From: Nitrobacteraceae bacterium AZCC 2146
GTDB taxonomy: Bacteria > Pseudomonadota > Alphaproteobacteria > Rhizobiales > Xanthobacteraceae
Direction of reading: 5' to 3'
NCBI GenBank assembly: GCA_036924855.1
Contig: JBAGRP010000001.1
Span: 1,426,001 to 1,490,000, forward strand
Length of the DNA stretch: 64,000 nt
The notes under the pieces were generated by a model, which did not search any database, was not told the origin of the DNA, and was given only the letters and a program-made list of their open reading frames with translations. This document shows positions 17,567-25,862 of this stretch, piece by piece. The translations under genes were made by a program, and so were the position numbers. How positions within the stretch are numbered: the first letter of the stretch is position 1; each line of letters opens with the position of its first letter.

Positions 17567-18466
17567 CTATCGAATTTTGAAGTCGAATGCATAGGAGGCG
17601 CCAATGCCGACCGTCGTTTGGTTCGGGGAACCCCGAAGCGTCACCAGCGGGCTGTTGGCCGCATCGCCGAGCAGCCGCTCGTACTCAACATAGGCGTGAG
17701 CTTCCCATTGCGGATTTATCCGATAGGACACTTGCGCGCCGGCACCGTAAGAGTGCGCGCCGCCCTTGGCGTTGAAGACCGGCAATCCTGACGCGATCGC
17801 CTGCACGGCATCGATGCCAAAATAGGGCGCAGTCGCGTTGGTGCTCTCCCAGGTGAAGCGTGGGCCGGCCGAGAGGGTGAGGCGCTGGATGACCGGGACG
17901 ATGACGTCCGCCGACAGATCGGCAACGACACCGTGATGGCCTCCAATGCCCTGGCGGAGTTCGCCGCGCGTGCGGAACCAGTCGACCGGATAGTATTCGA
18001 CGAAGCCGCCGAGCTCGACCGTGGTCTTGACGTCGCCGAGGCCATTGAGTTCGGAATAGTTGCTGGCCTTTCGCGACGACACGAACTTGGCGGCGGGGCC
18101 GGCCCGCAGGTTGCCGAAGTCGATCAGGGCGATGCTTGCGCTGTCGCGGGGCCCACGAAACTGCTCCGTGGAGCCGGCACGACGAATGGAAAAAATCGGG
18201 ACCGGGCTGAGCATGCTCCGTTTAGCACCCTCGAAATCCGGTTTGTAGTCGCCACCCACGCCGACCATGACGGTCCAGTTGCCAGAGACCGATGGCAGGA
18301 GGGGCAATTCAAAAGGCGGAGCTGGCAACGTGAACGCTGTTTGCGCGGATGCGGGATCGGGGAAGACCGCGATGGCGCCAAATGCGGCAAGCAACGGGGC
18401 CGAAAAGGCTCCGCGCACGGTCTTGACCGCAGAAGAGCGGAGAAAAGCCTGGACGACATGGTTCAT
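17567..18466 (-). CDS. MipA/OmpV family outer-membrane protein
   Basis: A 299-residue outer-membrane beta-barrel. A long signal peptide ends near PASAQTAFT. The barrel begins with GNWTVMVGVGGDYKPDFEG and shows family segments such as MLSPVPIFSIRRAG, LGGFVEYYPVDWFRTRGELR, GHHGVVADLSADVI and LSAGPRFTWES. The last strand (TVGIGASYAFDFKIR) closes in the usual aromatic-containing way. MipA/OmpV proteins scaffold murein enzymes or form adhesins and pores; many are induced by two-component systems. Copy A of the ATTGC repeat lies 73-94 bases upstream of the start codon, so this operon is a candidate target of TCS1. Confidence 0.88.
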   Translation of the reverse strand: MNHVVQAFLRSSAVKTVRGAFSAPLLAAFGAIAVFPDPASAQTAFTLPAPPFELPLLPSVSGNWTVMVGVGGDYKPDFEGAKRSMLSPVPIFSIRRAGSTEQFRGPRDSASIALIDFGNLRAGPAAKFVSSRKASNYSELNGLGDVKTTVELGGFVEYYPVDWFRTRGELRQGIGGHHGVVADLSADVIVPVIQRLTLSAGPRFTWESTNATAPYFGIDAVQAIASGLPVFNAKGGAHSYGAGAQVSYRINPQWEAHAYVEYERLLGDAANSPLVTLRGSPNQTTVGIGASYAFDFKIR

Positions 18467-18538
18467 GGAGGCCCCTGACCCACCCTGGCCTTTTCAGCAG
18501 GGTCGGCTCGTGTTGTTTCGATTGACTAGGTGACCCGC

Positions 18539-18560
18539 CAACATTGCCCCAAGATTGCTT
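18539..18560 (+). repeat. ATTGC-N6-ATTGC direct repeat, copy A (upstream of mipA-like gene)
   Basis: Two adjacent 11-base units, CAACATTGCCC and CAAGATTGCTT, agree at 8 of 11 positions. The 11-base period is that of OmpR/PhoB-type response-regulator operators. Two further copies are at 20420 and 20677. Read on the coding strand of the MipA/OmpV gene the box is GCAAT-N6-GCAAT. Confidence 0.65.
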
Positions 18561-18733
18561 CCGGCGAAGCAAACGTCATCTTTTGAGGTGGGAAGCTTCA
18601 GCAAAGCGGCGATTGAAGCCTTCGATCCGCCATAGTTTGCGGCGGTATGGCTTGGTCGCGCGGGGCAATATCGTATTTTGCGTAGACGCAATTGAAAGCG
18701 TATCTGCCGGATGGGCTTGTCGTGCGGCTTCCG

Positions 18734-20182
18734 CTACTTTCGCGCCTGCGCAATTAATTCTATTCCCGGCGGGGCTTTTGACCAGGAGTACTGGTGAGCA
18801 CCGAGGCTGTAGCCGCGGTTGAAGAGCGCAATCATATAGCGCTGATCGAACGGTTCGTCGCCGGCGTAACTGAAGTCTGCGGGAATACTGGCAAGATTGA
18901 AGTCGATGCCGTCATGTTTGGTGGCGGCATAGATGCGATACAAATCCCCAACTCCCTGATTTTTGATAAGAGTCGATATCGAACGCCGGGTTACCGAAAG
19001 AATTTCCTCATCGACCGATTTCCACTCCGGATCAACCTTTCCATTCCGGATCACATAAAGTCGCGGCCTCAATCCGTCCCCCGGTTTTCGATCGGATGGA
19101 AACAATGTAACCACCGAGGGGGCGAGGAAAACCTGCCGCGTAACTCCCCCGTCTACGTGCAATTCATCATAAACCTGCTGCCCGACGCGCACTTGGATTC
19201 GGACTGGCGGAAATAACCCAGGAAGCGTCGCCGATGCCAGCAGGATCTTGCGAAACAGTCCCTTGGCATCGCTACCAGGGGTCATCGCAATTCGTCCCAT
19301 ATCCCACATGACCGGCCTTTGAGCGTCGAGATTAGTCGTACCGATAAGCAAGATTCGACCCTTCATGCGCTCTCGTGCGATTTCCTCGAGAAGAGTGTCG
19401 TCGACATACTTATCGATCAGGCGGGATAGCGGCTTGTCGTCGGCCAAGGCGGAGCCCCCAATTATCCCCTTCACATTGTAGGTGAAGATGTCTTTTCGCC
19501 CGTATTTGGTAAAAAGCTCGCGCAATTGATTGTCATGTTCGCGCCCAAGGAAGGCGAAAGGAGCGATGAGTGCGCCTGAGCTCACACCCGTGACCAAGTC
19601 GAATGAAGGCCGAGTGCCGGCGTCGCTCCAACCGACCAGCAGTCCGGCGCCGAAAGCGCCGTCCTCGGCACCACCGGATATCGCGAGGAGGTTGGACGCA
19701 GACTGATGGCTTCTTGCTTCCAGTCCTAGTCGAGCTCCAGTTGTTGGCACCTCAATTCTGACGATCGCCTCGATATCTCGCGGCGACGCGTCACCCCAAA
19801 AGCGAATGTTGCGAAAGCCCTCCAATTCGATCTGACCGGTGTGCGTTTCGGGTAAGACATTGCGTGGAGGAAGCGTCGCGCAACCGGCGACTAAAACGAC
19901 CGTACAGCCGACACTTAGTCGGCTCAGCGTCTGCCTGAAATGACGCCAAGCACCACGCCACCGGTCAGGTCGTGAGGCGGCCGTTGCAGGCCGACTCCGC
20001 TCTGCGATCAGTCTCGCCCTGAATAGCGCGACGGATCGTCTCCGCGAAAAAATGCCAATGCTGCTGCCGACGTTGCGGTTACTGAAGGTCTGACCAAGGC
20101 GTCGCTCTACGACCCGCAATCGGTCCTCGACCTTAGTGCGAAAATCGTCGGCAAATGATCGCTGCTCATCGTATGTCATCAA
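18734..20182 (-). CDS. Patatin-like phospholipase, lipoprotein-type
   Basis: A predicted lipid acyl hydrolase of 482 residues. The patatin domain (about 165-440) has the oxyanion glycine loop ISGGAEDGAFGAGLL, the nucleophile elbow GVSSG (Ser in TGVSSGALIAPF) and the dyad Asp in the HVDGG motif. A hydrophobic stretch ending VLVAGCATLP around residue 102 looks like a lipobox. This suggests the native start lies near residue 75-85, but no ATG is available there and the first 80 residues are unlike a secretion signal. The start is therefore uncertain. It lies 267 bases upstream of the MipA operon and has ATTGC repeat copy B upstream. Confidence 0.82.
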   Translation of the reverse strand: MMTYDEQRSFADDFRTKVEDRLRVVERRLGQTFSNRNVGSSIGIFSRRRSVALFRARLIAERSRPATAASRPDRWRGAWRHFRQTLSRLSVGCTVVLVAGCATLPPRNVLPETHTGQIELEGFRNIRFWGDASPRDIEAIVRIEVPTTGARLGLEARSHQSASNLLAISGGAEDGAFGAGLLVGWSDAGTRPSFDLVTGVSSGALIAPFAFLGREHDNQLRELFTKYGRKDIFTYNVKGIIGGSALADDKPLSRLIDKYVDDTLLEEIARERMKGRILLIGTTNLDAQRPVMWDMGRIAMTPGSDAKGLFRKILLASATLPGLFPPVRIQVRVGQQVYDELHVDGGVTRQVFLAPSVVTLFPSDRKPGDGLRPRLYVIRNGKVDPEWKSVDEEILSVTRRSISTLIKNQGVGDLYRIYAATKHDGIDFNLASIPADFSYAGDEPFDQRYMIALFNRGYSLGAHQYSWSKAPPGIELIAQARK

Positions 20183-20419
20183 GAACGATTCATTCGAACG
20201 AGCGCGCGCTTATTTCCAGTCGCGCTTTGTGAGCGCTTCTTGTCGTCGCACTATCTTACTGCACCCGGAAGCTGAGACGGTTCAATGACGGAATTCAGGA
20301 ATCATCGCGGCGCCAAAGAGAGAGCGACTTTCAATTTTCCAAAGTTGCCGTGCCGCGCAATCCTCTAAGTGACTATTGGATAGATTGACTGGTGAAGTCG
20401 AAACGACAAGATGATCCAC

Positions 20420-20441
20420 CAAAATTGCCCCAAGATTGCTT
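20420..20441 (+). repeat. ATTGC-N6-ATTGC direct repeat, copy B
   Basis: CAAAATTGCCC followed directly by CAAGATTGCTT, the same 11-base tandem as copy A. Similarity extends on both sides (a flanking CC-CC on the left, a CCG-cG-gC stretch on the right), so the conserved block is nearer 45 bases. It lies 238-259 bases upstream of the patatin start. Confidence 0.65.
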
Positions 20442-20676
20442 CCGCGAGGCCGGACCGTCGCCTCTCGCGAGCCTCGAGAGGATTCCGTTTTATGAATTCG
20501 GGGCCTTCATACGGCGTGGAATAATGGTGCAGCCACCGCCGAATAGCGGTGACCGCACCACTCCAGAGTCTGTCGAGGGGACATCGACAGCGCTGGGATC
20601 ACGAGCAGTTGTGCTTCTGGACATTATTGGAAGGGATAGCTCTTGTGGTTTGATTGGAAATGGCAAGGTAATCCGC

Positions 20677-20698
20677 CAACATTGCCCCAAGATTGCAC
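20677..20698 (+). repeat. ATTGC-N6-ATTGC direct repeat, copy C (upstream of TCS1)
   Basis: CAACATTGCCC followed by CAAGATTGCAC. The flanks CCGGCGAAGCAAAC-GTCA match copy A almost base for base. It ends 186 bases before the response-regulator ATG, consistent with autoregulation of TCS1 or with a second site for the patatin promoter. Confidence 0.65.
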
Positions 20699-20884
20699 CC
20701 GGCGAAGCAAACCGTCACCTACCGTGAGCCCCAGAATGGGCGGTCCTTCGAGACTTGCCTTCGCGTAACAGATTGCCGTAAGGGGAAGCACCCGGGCCGG
20801 ATCGATGCGCCAAGTGCGACCAGCGGGCGATGCCGCGATCCGCATGATCCATCGACCAGCCACCAGCCATACCGAGGAAGACCG

Positions 20885-21565
20885 ATGCGCTCCCTTGTGA
20901 TCGAAGACGAACCACAGATCGGGGCCTATCTCGGCCGTTTGCTCGGGCAGTTCAATGGGATCGTCGATATCGTCGGATCCCTTTCGCATGCTCAGCAAGC
21001 GCTTGGCAATTTCAAGTACGATCTGGCGATCGTCGACCGGATGCTGCCCGATGGCGACGCGCTCGACGTCGTCGCGGCGCTGAGCCAATTGCCGGAAAGG
21101 CCTGCCATCATCATGCTGACCGCCAAGGACGCCAAGGAAGACGTGATCGATGGGCTGAACAGCGGAGCAGACGATTATCTGGGCAAGCCCTTTGAACCGC
21201 AGGAATTCATCGCCAGGGTGCGGGCTGTGCTGCGACGGCCCCGGCTCCTCGTTCCATCGGTCCTGGCGTTTGGAAACGTCGAACTAAACGTCGGCACCAA
21301 TGAGGCCACTGTGGCCGACAAGAAGGTCCTGCTGAGGCGGCGCGAAGCCTTGATCCTCGAAGCGCTGCTGATGCGGCGGGACCGCGTCATCGCGCGCGAC
21401 GCCCTGATCGAGGCGATCTACGGGTTCGATGACGAGATCGAGTCCAATACGCTCGAGGCGCAGGTGTCCCGGCTCCGCAAAAAGCTGGCCGAGCTTGGCG
21501 GCGACGTTGAGATCCGCAGCATGCGGGGCATCGGCTACATTCTCAGGATGGCGCAAACCCGATGA
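20885..21565 (+). CDS. OmpR-family response regulator (TCS1)
   Basis: A 226-residue transcription factor. The ATG at 20885 follows GAGGAAG and opens the standard receiver MRSLVIEDEPQIGAYL; the upstream frame is open but unrelated. The phosphoacceptor is Asp 51 (LAIVDRMLPDGD), the switch Thr is in MLTAKD and the conserved Lys in LGKPFEPQEF. The winged-helix output domain covers 125-222 (LLRRREALILEALLMRRDRV to MRGIGYILR). It resembles the QseB/TctD/PmrA group. It is coupled by ATGA overlap to its kinase, and a box of the right architecture lies upstream. Confidence 0.9.
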   Translation: MRSLVIEDEPQIGAYLGRLLGQFNGIVDIVGSLSHAQQALGNFKYDLAIVDRMLPDGDALDVVAALSQLPERPAIIMLTAKDAKEDVIDGLNSGADDYLGKPFEPQEFIARVRAVLRRPRLLVPSVLAFGNVELNVGTNEATVADKKVLLRRREALILEALLMRRDRVIARDALIEAIYGFDDEIESNTLEAQVSRLRKKLAELGGDVEIRSMRGIGYILRMAQTR

Positions 21566-22929
21566 AGTCGATCACCAGGACGCTGACGCTTTCGCTCAGC
21601 GTGGCTGCAACGGCAATCTTCCTCGTCTTGCTCAGTATCGTGATCTGGCTGGATGTGGCGCGCGAACGTGAGCAAACCTTTTGCCAGGCAGCCGCGGCTA
21701 TCCTCAACCGCGCCACGGTCGTCGATCCGAGCCATGGACTGACTATCCGTTCCACAGACAGTATCGGGGAGTTGAAATCCACCAGCCCAAACCTCTGGTA
21801 CGTCGTGTCCTACGACCGTCTGATGACCGAGTTCGGACGCGAACTCAGACCGGCCCTACCCTTCTCGCTCCCCTATACCGGGCCGATCGGTTTCTCGGTG
21901 CTCAATACGCTTGACCAGAAGAGCTCCTTCTGCCTGGCCGTGGTCCAAAGAGGTGCTTCCGAACTGGTTATGATGATCGGAGGTGCGCAAGTTGGGTTCG
22001 ACCAGATCGTAAGGTCGTTCGTCGTCCGCAACTTTTTCTCCGTTTTTCTGCTTGCCATCGCCCTCGCCTCGACCGTCGCGACCGGCGCGTTCCTGTCTGC
22101 GCGCTTCGTGGCCCGCAGCATCGAACGCGTCACCAGACTAGCGCTGGCAATCGAGCCGACGGCGCCGCAGGCGTCGATTTCGCTCGATGAGGTCCCGGTC
22201 GAGCTCAAGCCGTTGGCCACGGCGCTCAACCGCGCTTTCCATGAGATCGATGCCTATATCCAAAGGCAACGCCGGTTCCTTGGCAATGCGGCCCATCAGC
22301 TCCGAACCCCACTGACCCTGTTGCGCGCGAAGATCGAGGACGTGACCCAACCTGCCTTGAAGGTCGAGCTGGTGCGCGATGTTCGTCGCCTCTCGTCGCT
22401 GGTCTCAGCCATGCTTGACCTGGCGCGGATACAAAATCATGCGATCGAAAAGCGGCCCATTAATTTGGCGGCTGTGACGCGGGACGTCCTTGCGGATTTC
22501 AGCCCCTCCGCGCTGGACGCTGGAATCGAGCTCTCGCTGGAGCAGGTCGAGGAAGGCCCCCTCGTGGTGCAAGGCGTCGAAGCTGCGGTTCGGAGCGCCT
22601 TGGCTAACCTGGTCGGCAATGCATTGGTGCATGCGCATGGCGCCGGACGCGTCGTGGCCAACCTCGATCGCGGGAGCGTGTCTATCTGCGACGATGGGGC
22701 TGGAATCTCTCCAAGCTCCGAACGCATCGAGCTATTCCAAACGGGTAACCCTTCAAAAGAGGGGTCCGGACTCGGCCTATCTATCGTTCAGGAGATCATG
22801 GCAGCCCACGGAGGGACGCTGATCATCACATCGACTCCAGGACGCGGAACGATGGCCGCCCTCCGTTTTCCCGAGGCTTCTGATGCAACGCCCGACAAAT
22901 CCGGATCCGGCAACATTGAGGCAACGTAG
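21562..22929 (+). CDS. Sensor histidine kinase (TCS1)
   Basis: A 455-residue inner-membrane kinase. Helix 1 is at about 12-31 and helix 2 at 158-178. They bracket a periplasmic sensor of about 125 residues with two cysteines (C41, C124). A HAMP-like linker follows, then the H box GNAAHQLRTPL with His 245 (Gln replaces the usual Glu after the His). The ATPase domain shows the N box ALANLVGNAL, the G1 box DDGAGISP and the G2 box GSGLGLSIVQEI. This is the QseC/TctE layout. Its start overlaps the response-regulator stop. The ligand is unknown; the envelope genes nearby suggest a cell-surface signal. Confidence 0.9.
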   Translation: MKSITRTLTLSLSVAATAIFLVLLSIVIWLDVAREREQTFCQAAAAILNRATVVDPSHGLTIRSTDSIGELKSTSPNLWYVVSYDRLMTEFGRELRPALPFSLPYTGPIGFSVLNTLDQKSSFCLAVVQRGASELVMMIGGAQVGFDQIVRSFVVRNFFSVFLLAIALASTVATGAFLSARFVARSIERVTRLALAIEPTAPQASISLDEVPVELKPLATALNRAFHEIDAYIQRQRRFLGNAAHQLRTPLTLLRAKIEDVTQPALKVELVRDVRRLSSLVSAMLDLARIQNHAIEKRPINLAAVTRDVLADFSPSALDAGIELSLEQVEEGPLVVQGVEAAVRSALANLVGNALVHAHGAGRVVANLDRGSVSICDDGAGISPSSERIELFQTGNPSKEGSGLGLSIVQEIMAAHGGTLIITSTPGRGTMAALRFPEASDATPDKSGSGNIEAT

Positions 22930-23496
22930 TCGGAGCTCTCTACGGCAGCGCCATCGCGAGCAATGAAGATCGCGCCCGGTCGCCGTTGATAAAGACGACG
23001 CCGCGCGTAGCGTGTTCACCAAGCTCCCGCGGTAGAACCACATCTGATTTATCCGGCTGAATAGGCTTTTCAACCGGCTCTAAAGGACGATTTTTGCATA
23101 CCTGCACAATGTACGGTTCGATAGTCGCCAAGGCTCTCGCTGCCCGCGGGAGCATATCGACGTGAAGTCGCCCTAAGCAGATAACAAGTCAGACTGACCA
23201 AAGAACGGGTGAGGTCGATATCCACCGGACGCGATGGCGTACGCCATCCAACTGCCTGGTTAGTCGTGGGATTTGACAAGCCCCGTTTGAACGAAGGCCA
23301 GCGAAATGGCGCCCCCCTCTGTAGGGATAGCGCTACTGAATGCCCGAAGCCCTGCGGTCAGAAGACAGGCAATGCTGCGGCAATCTACCGACGACCTAAG
23401 TGCATCGTGCGATGGCCGGAAGCTGCGAAGGATCCAGTTTTGTCGCACGACCATTTTTCGCGCGCGGCGCGAAGGCACTGAGAAAGGCTCTCTGAC
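22930..23496. other. Region without a confident gene between TCS1 and the first COG4705 gene
   Basis: 567 bases. A leftward frame of 71 residues (22940-23155) has a reasonable composition but no good ribosome site or known family. A perfect 16-base palindrome, GATGGCGTACGCCATC, lies at 23233-23248 and could be an operator. The promoter of the gene at 23497 should be in the right-hand part. Single CTAAG pentamers occur, but no 11-base-spaced pair like those at 26710, 26796 and 37149. Confidence 0.4.
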
Positions 23497-24234
23497 ATGC
23501 AATTCAAGATTATCCCGACCATAGGGCCACGCTATTGGGTCAGTATGATGATCGCCAGCATCTGTGGAGCGAATCTGGGTGATTTCATACGCGACGGGCA
23601 CAAGTTGAGCGACATGGGCGGCCTTTTGATGCTTGCATTGATTTTCGCGGTCATTGTGCTGGCAAATCGATGGAGCAGGCGTGGAAATGAAGCTCTGTAT
23701 TGGTTGGCAATCCTCGTTGTTCGAGCCGCCGCGACCAACTTGGCCGACCTCGGAATCGGCCGCATTCATCTGGGCTACATCACGGTCTCGGCTTGCCTGG
23801 CCGCGCTCCTGGTTGCGATTCTAGCCTTGCGCCGCGCGTCATCCTTACAGCCGATGACATGCGAGCTCCCACGCACGAATGGCCTCTACTGGTTGGCCAT
23901 GCTGACAGCCGGAACGCTCGGCACTGTGCTCGGTGACGGCATAGGTCACATGATCCACCCGATCACGGTCGGAGTACCGATCTCCGCCATAATCGCGACC
24001 GGGGCCGTTGCCCTTATTCTCGCGCGGAAAACGCGCCTCGACACGGTATCCGCCGGGGCCGCAAGCTATTGGGCGGCGATCGTGGCGATCCGCACCTGGG
24101 GCACCAACTTCGGCGATATCGCGGCCTTCTTTCTGTCGCTTCCCCTTAGCACGATGCTTAGCGGTCTGCTGCTGGCAGGCACGCTGATTGTGTGGCGCGA
24201 GCCGAGCAATCCCATAATCCCGGCAGCCACCTAG
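23497..24234 (+). CDS. Four-repeat membrane protein, COG4705-like (copy 1, most divergent)
   Basis: A 245-residue integral membrane protein with about eight helices. It consists of four repeats of 50-60 residues, each opening with YW followed by about eight residues and a G/A-T-N-x-G/A-D motif: YWVSMMIASICGANLGD, YWLAILVVRAAATNLAD, YWLAMLTAGTLGTVLGD, YWAAIVAIRTWGTNFGD. The buried Asp recurs at the same place in every repeat. The related proteins at 24529 and 25863 share this plan, but here the order of sub-motifs is simplified and the N-terminal extension is missing. Function of the family is unknown. The repeated acidic residues in membrane helices suggest an ion or proton path, which is inference. 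Confidence 0.78.
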   Translation: MQFKIIPTIGPRYWVSMMIASICGANLGDFIRDGHKLSDMGGLLMLALIFAVIVLANRWSRRGNEALYWLAILVVRAAATNLADLGIGRIHLGYITVSACLAALLVAILALRRASSLQPMTCELPRTNGLYWLAMLTAGTLGTVLGDGIGHMIHPITVGVPISAIIATGAVALILARKTRLDTVSAGAASYWAAIVAIRTWGTNFGDIAAFFLSLPLSTMLSGLLLAGTLIVWREPSNPIIPAAT

Positions 24235-24528
24235 CCCGCCTCCTCGGTCGCACCGATAATCACGGCTCCGACCGCAGCCATCGACATCAGCATCGCAATC
24301 GAAAAAGGTGTGCTGGCCCGGGCGGCGGATATCGCTCTTCGTGCGGTCGTATCAGGCAGATTTCTACACCGCCGATGGTAGTGGGACGGATCATCATCAG
24401 GTCGTCCATCGACGCCCGAGGGGTCCCCCTGTAGCGCGCGCTACAGTCTGAAAATGGCGCTTTGATATGGCATTCGCGAAAATTTCGTAGCTTCCCAATG
24501 GTTTGCGAAGTCAGAATCCGAGACCTGG
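24235..24528. other. Convergent spacer with an 18-base perfect palindrome
   Basis: 294 bases between two converging membrane-protein genes. CTGTAGCGCGCGCTACAG at 24429-24446 is a perfect palindrome and could form a hairpin terminating transcription from either side or bind a dimeric protein. No T-run follows. No gene recognised. Confidence 0.4.
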
Positions 24529-25302
24529 TCACGCGGCATGCCGCCCCGAGCGTTGTGGGAGGAGCAAAATCAACAGGACCATCACCGCCGCCAGCGAGGC
24601 TGACGCCGTGTATCGGCTAAGCGCCAGCCCGCCATGGTCGAGCGGCTTGTCGAGGAAGTCGCCTACCGTGGCGCCAAGTGGCCGGGTGAGCACGAACGCG
24701 ATCCAAAACAGGACGGTACGCGAAACGTTCGTCCAGAAATACGCTGCGACAGTGACCGCAAGCCCGGCGGCAAAAACCAGCGCGCCTCCGGCATAACCGA
24801 GCCCCGTCGAATCGGCCATCCAGTCGCCGAGCGCGGTGCCCAAGGTCTGCGAAAATAGGATAGTGATCCAATAAAAGATCTGGGCTCGCTTCGAATTGAT
24901 CGACCCGATCGAAACCGTTCCTAGTGTACGAAACCAGATCAGCAGCGAAGCGATGAGCAGTGCGGCGAGAAGTGACGAGCCCCCAAGATAACCGATCCTG
25001 AGCGAGCGATCGACGAAATCAGCGAGCGTGGTTCCGACCGTTGTAGTTGCGACAATCACCGTCCAATACAGAAACGGATGAAAGCGCTTTGCGCTGATCT
25101 GCGTAGCTACGGCAGCGGCGAAGATCGTAGCGAAGATCGCCGTCCCGGCCAGGTAGCCGAGATTCATCGACATGGTCACGGCGTCGCCACCGGTCTCGCC
25201 GAGGGTCGTCGCAAGTATCTTGATAATCCAGAACCCCAAGGTGACTTCAGGAACCTTAGTGGTCTCCTGGGTGTGGACCGGCTCTTTGTGATATTGATGC
25301 AT
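24529..25302 (-). CDS. Four-repeat membrane protein, COG4705 (copy 2)
   Basis: A 257-residue integral membrane protein. Repeat openings are FWIIKILATTLGETGGD, YWTVIVATTTVGTTLAD, YWITILFSQTLGTALGD and FWIAFVLTRPLGATVGD, each followed by a Gly-rich turn (NLGYLAG, IGYLGGS, GLGYAGG, HGGLALS) and a second helix. The 20-residue N-terminus (HQYHKEPVHTQETTKVPEV) is polar and cytoplasmic or periplasmic. The organisation matches copy 3 closely: repeat 1 carries GETG-D, repeat 4 carries RPLGA. It follows the small periplasmic protein gene by 89 bases in a leftward operon that starts at 26645. Confidence 0.82.
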   Translation of the reverse strand: MHQYHKEPVHTQETTKVPEVTLGFWIIKILATTLGETGGDAVTMSMNLGYLAGTAIFATIFAAAVATQISAKRFHPFLYWTVIVATTTVGTTLADFVDRSLRIGYLGGSSLLAALLIASLLIWFRTLGTVSIGSINSKRAQIFYWITILFSQTLGTALGDWMADSTGLGYAGGALVFAAGLAVTVAAYFWTNVSRTVLFWIAFVLTRPLGATVGDFLDKPLDHGGLALSRYTASASLAAVMVLLILLLPQRSGRHAA

Positions 25303-25391
25303 GCTGCTTCACTTCCGTTGGACGGCGACGGCGGAGCACGTTGTCGCCGTCGGCCCTACCTGGCACATGTCAAAGGCAACGCCGCACATCG

Positions 25392-25793
25392 TCAGGATTT
25401 CTCCACTGAACCCATGACGGACAACAGTTCCGTGACGGCCTGCTTGCACTTTGCCGCATCCGGCGTGCTGGCGCGCAGCGCTTCGAGCGCACGGTCAATC
25501 GCCTTGTCGACAGTGTGCCAGTCGGCGGCGGCGCGTGGCTTCAGGGCGGCCTCCGCATCGTCCCACTGGGTCTCGAGGTCCTTGATGCGCGTTTTGGCGC
25601 CCGCCAGATCGCCCTTGTCGATCAGCGCGGAGACGTCGACGACGATGGCGCGGAACGGCGTCAAATCGCCGAGCTTCGACTTCGCCGCTTCGGCGAGCGG
25701 CACGAACGCGATGGGCGCATTTGTATGCAGGCGCGGCTCGCTCGCTGAAATCGCCAGAAGGCCGACGGTCAGCGCCAAAACTACTCGCTTCAT
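25392..25793 (-). CDS. Small periplasmic helical protein of unknown function
   Basis: A 133-residue exported protein. A signal peptide ([18 protein letters not shown]) is followed by a short linker ([14 protein letters not shown]) and a helical domain: [56 protein letters not shown], then [13 protein letters not shown]. This resembles a four-helix bundle of the cytochrome-b562 or metal-sensor type, though no heme ligand pair is obvious. It lies between two COG4705 genes in the same operon and could be their periplasmic partner. Similar genes are sometimes mislabelled as histidine kinases. Confidence 0.72.
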   Translation of the reverse strand: MKRVVLALTVGLLAISASEPRLHTNAPIAFVPLAEAAKSKLGDLTPFRAIVVDVSALIDKGDLAGAKTRIKDLETQWDDAEAALKPRAAADWHTVDKAIDRALEALRASTPDAAKCKQAVTELLSVMGSVEKS

Positions 25794-25862
25794 GGGTATT
25801 CTCCTCTTCGCTTGCCCGCACGCGATCGCCCGGGCTTTTGGGGTGGAAGCTCAAATTGGAAA

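Larger units (their letters stand above)
20183..20884. promoter_or_regulatory. Divergent upstream region between patatin gene and TCS1, with two repeats
   Basis: About 700 bases without a convincing gene. It holds repeat copies B (20420-20441) and C (20677-20698) and must contain the promoters for the leftward patatin gene and the rightward TCS1 operon. Open frames here are short and encode nothing recognisable. Confidence 0.55.

Noticed and set aside
22940..23155. 71-residue leftward frame after TCS1
   Set aside because: Coding-like composition but no ribosome site, family or neighbour support; left as part of an unassigned region.
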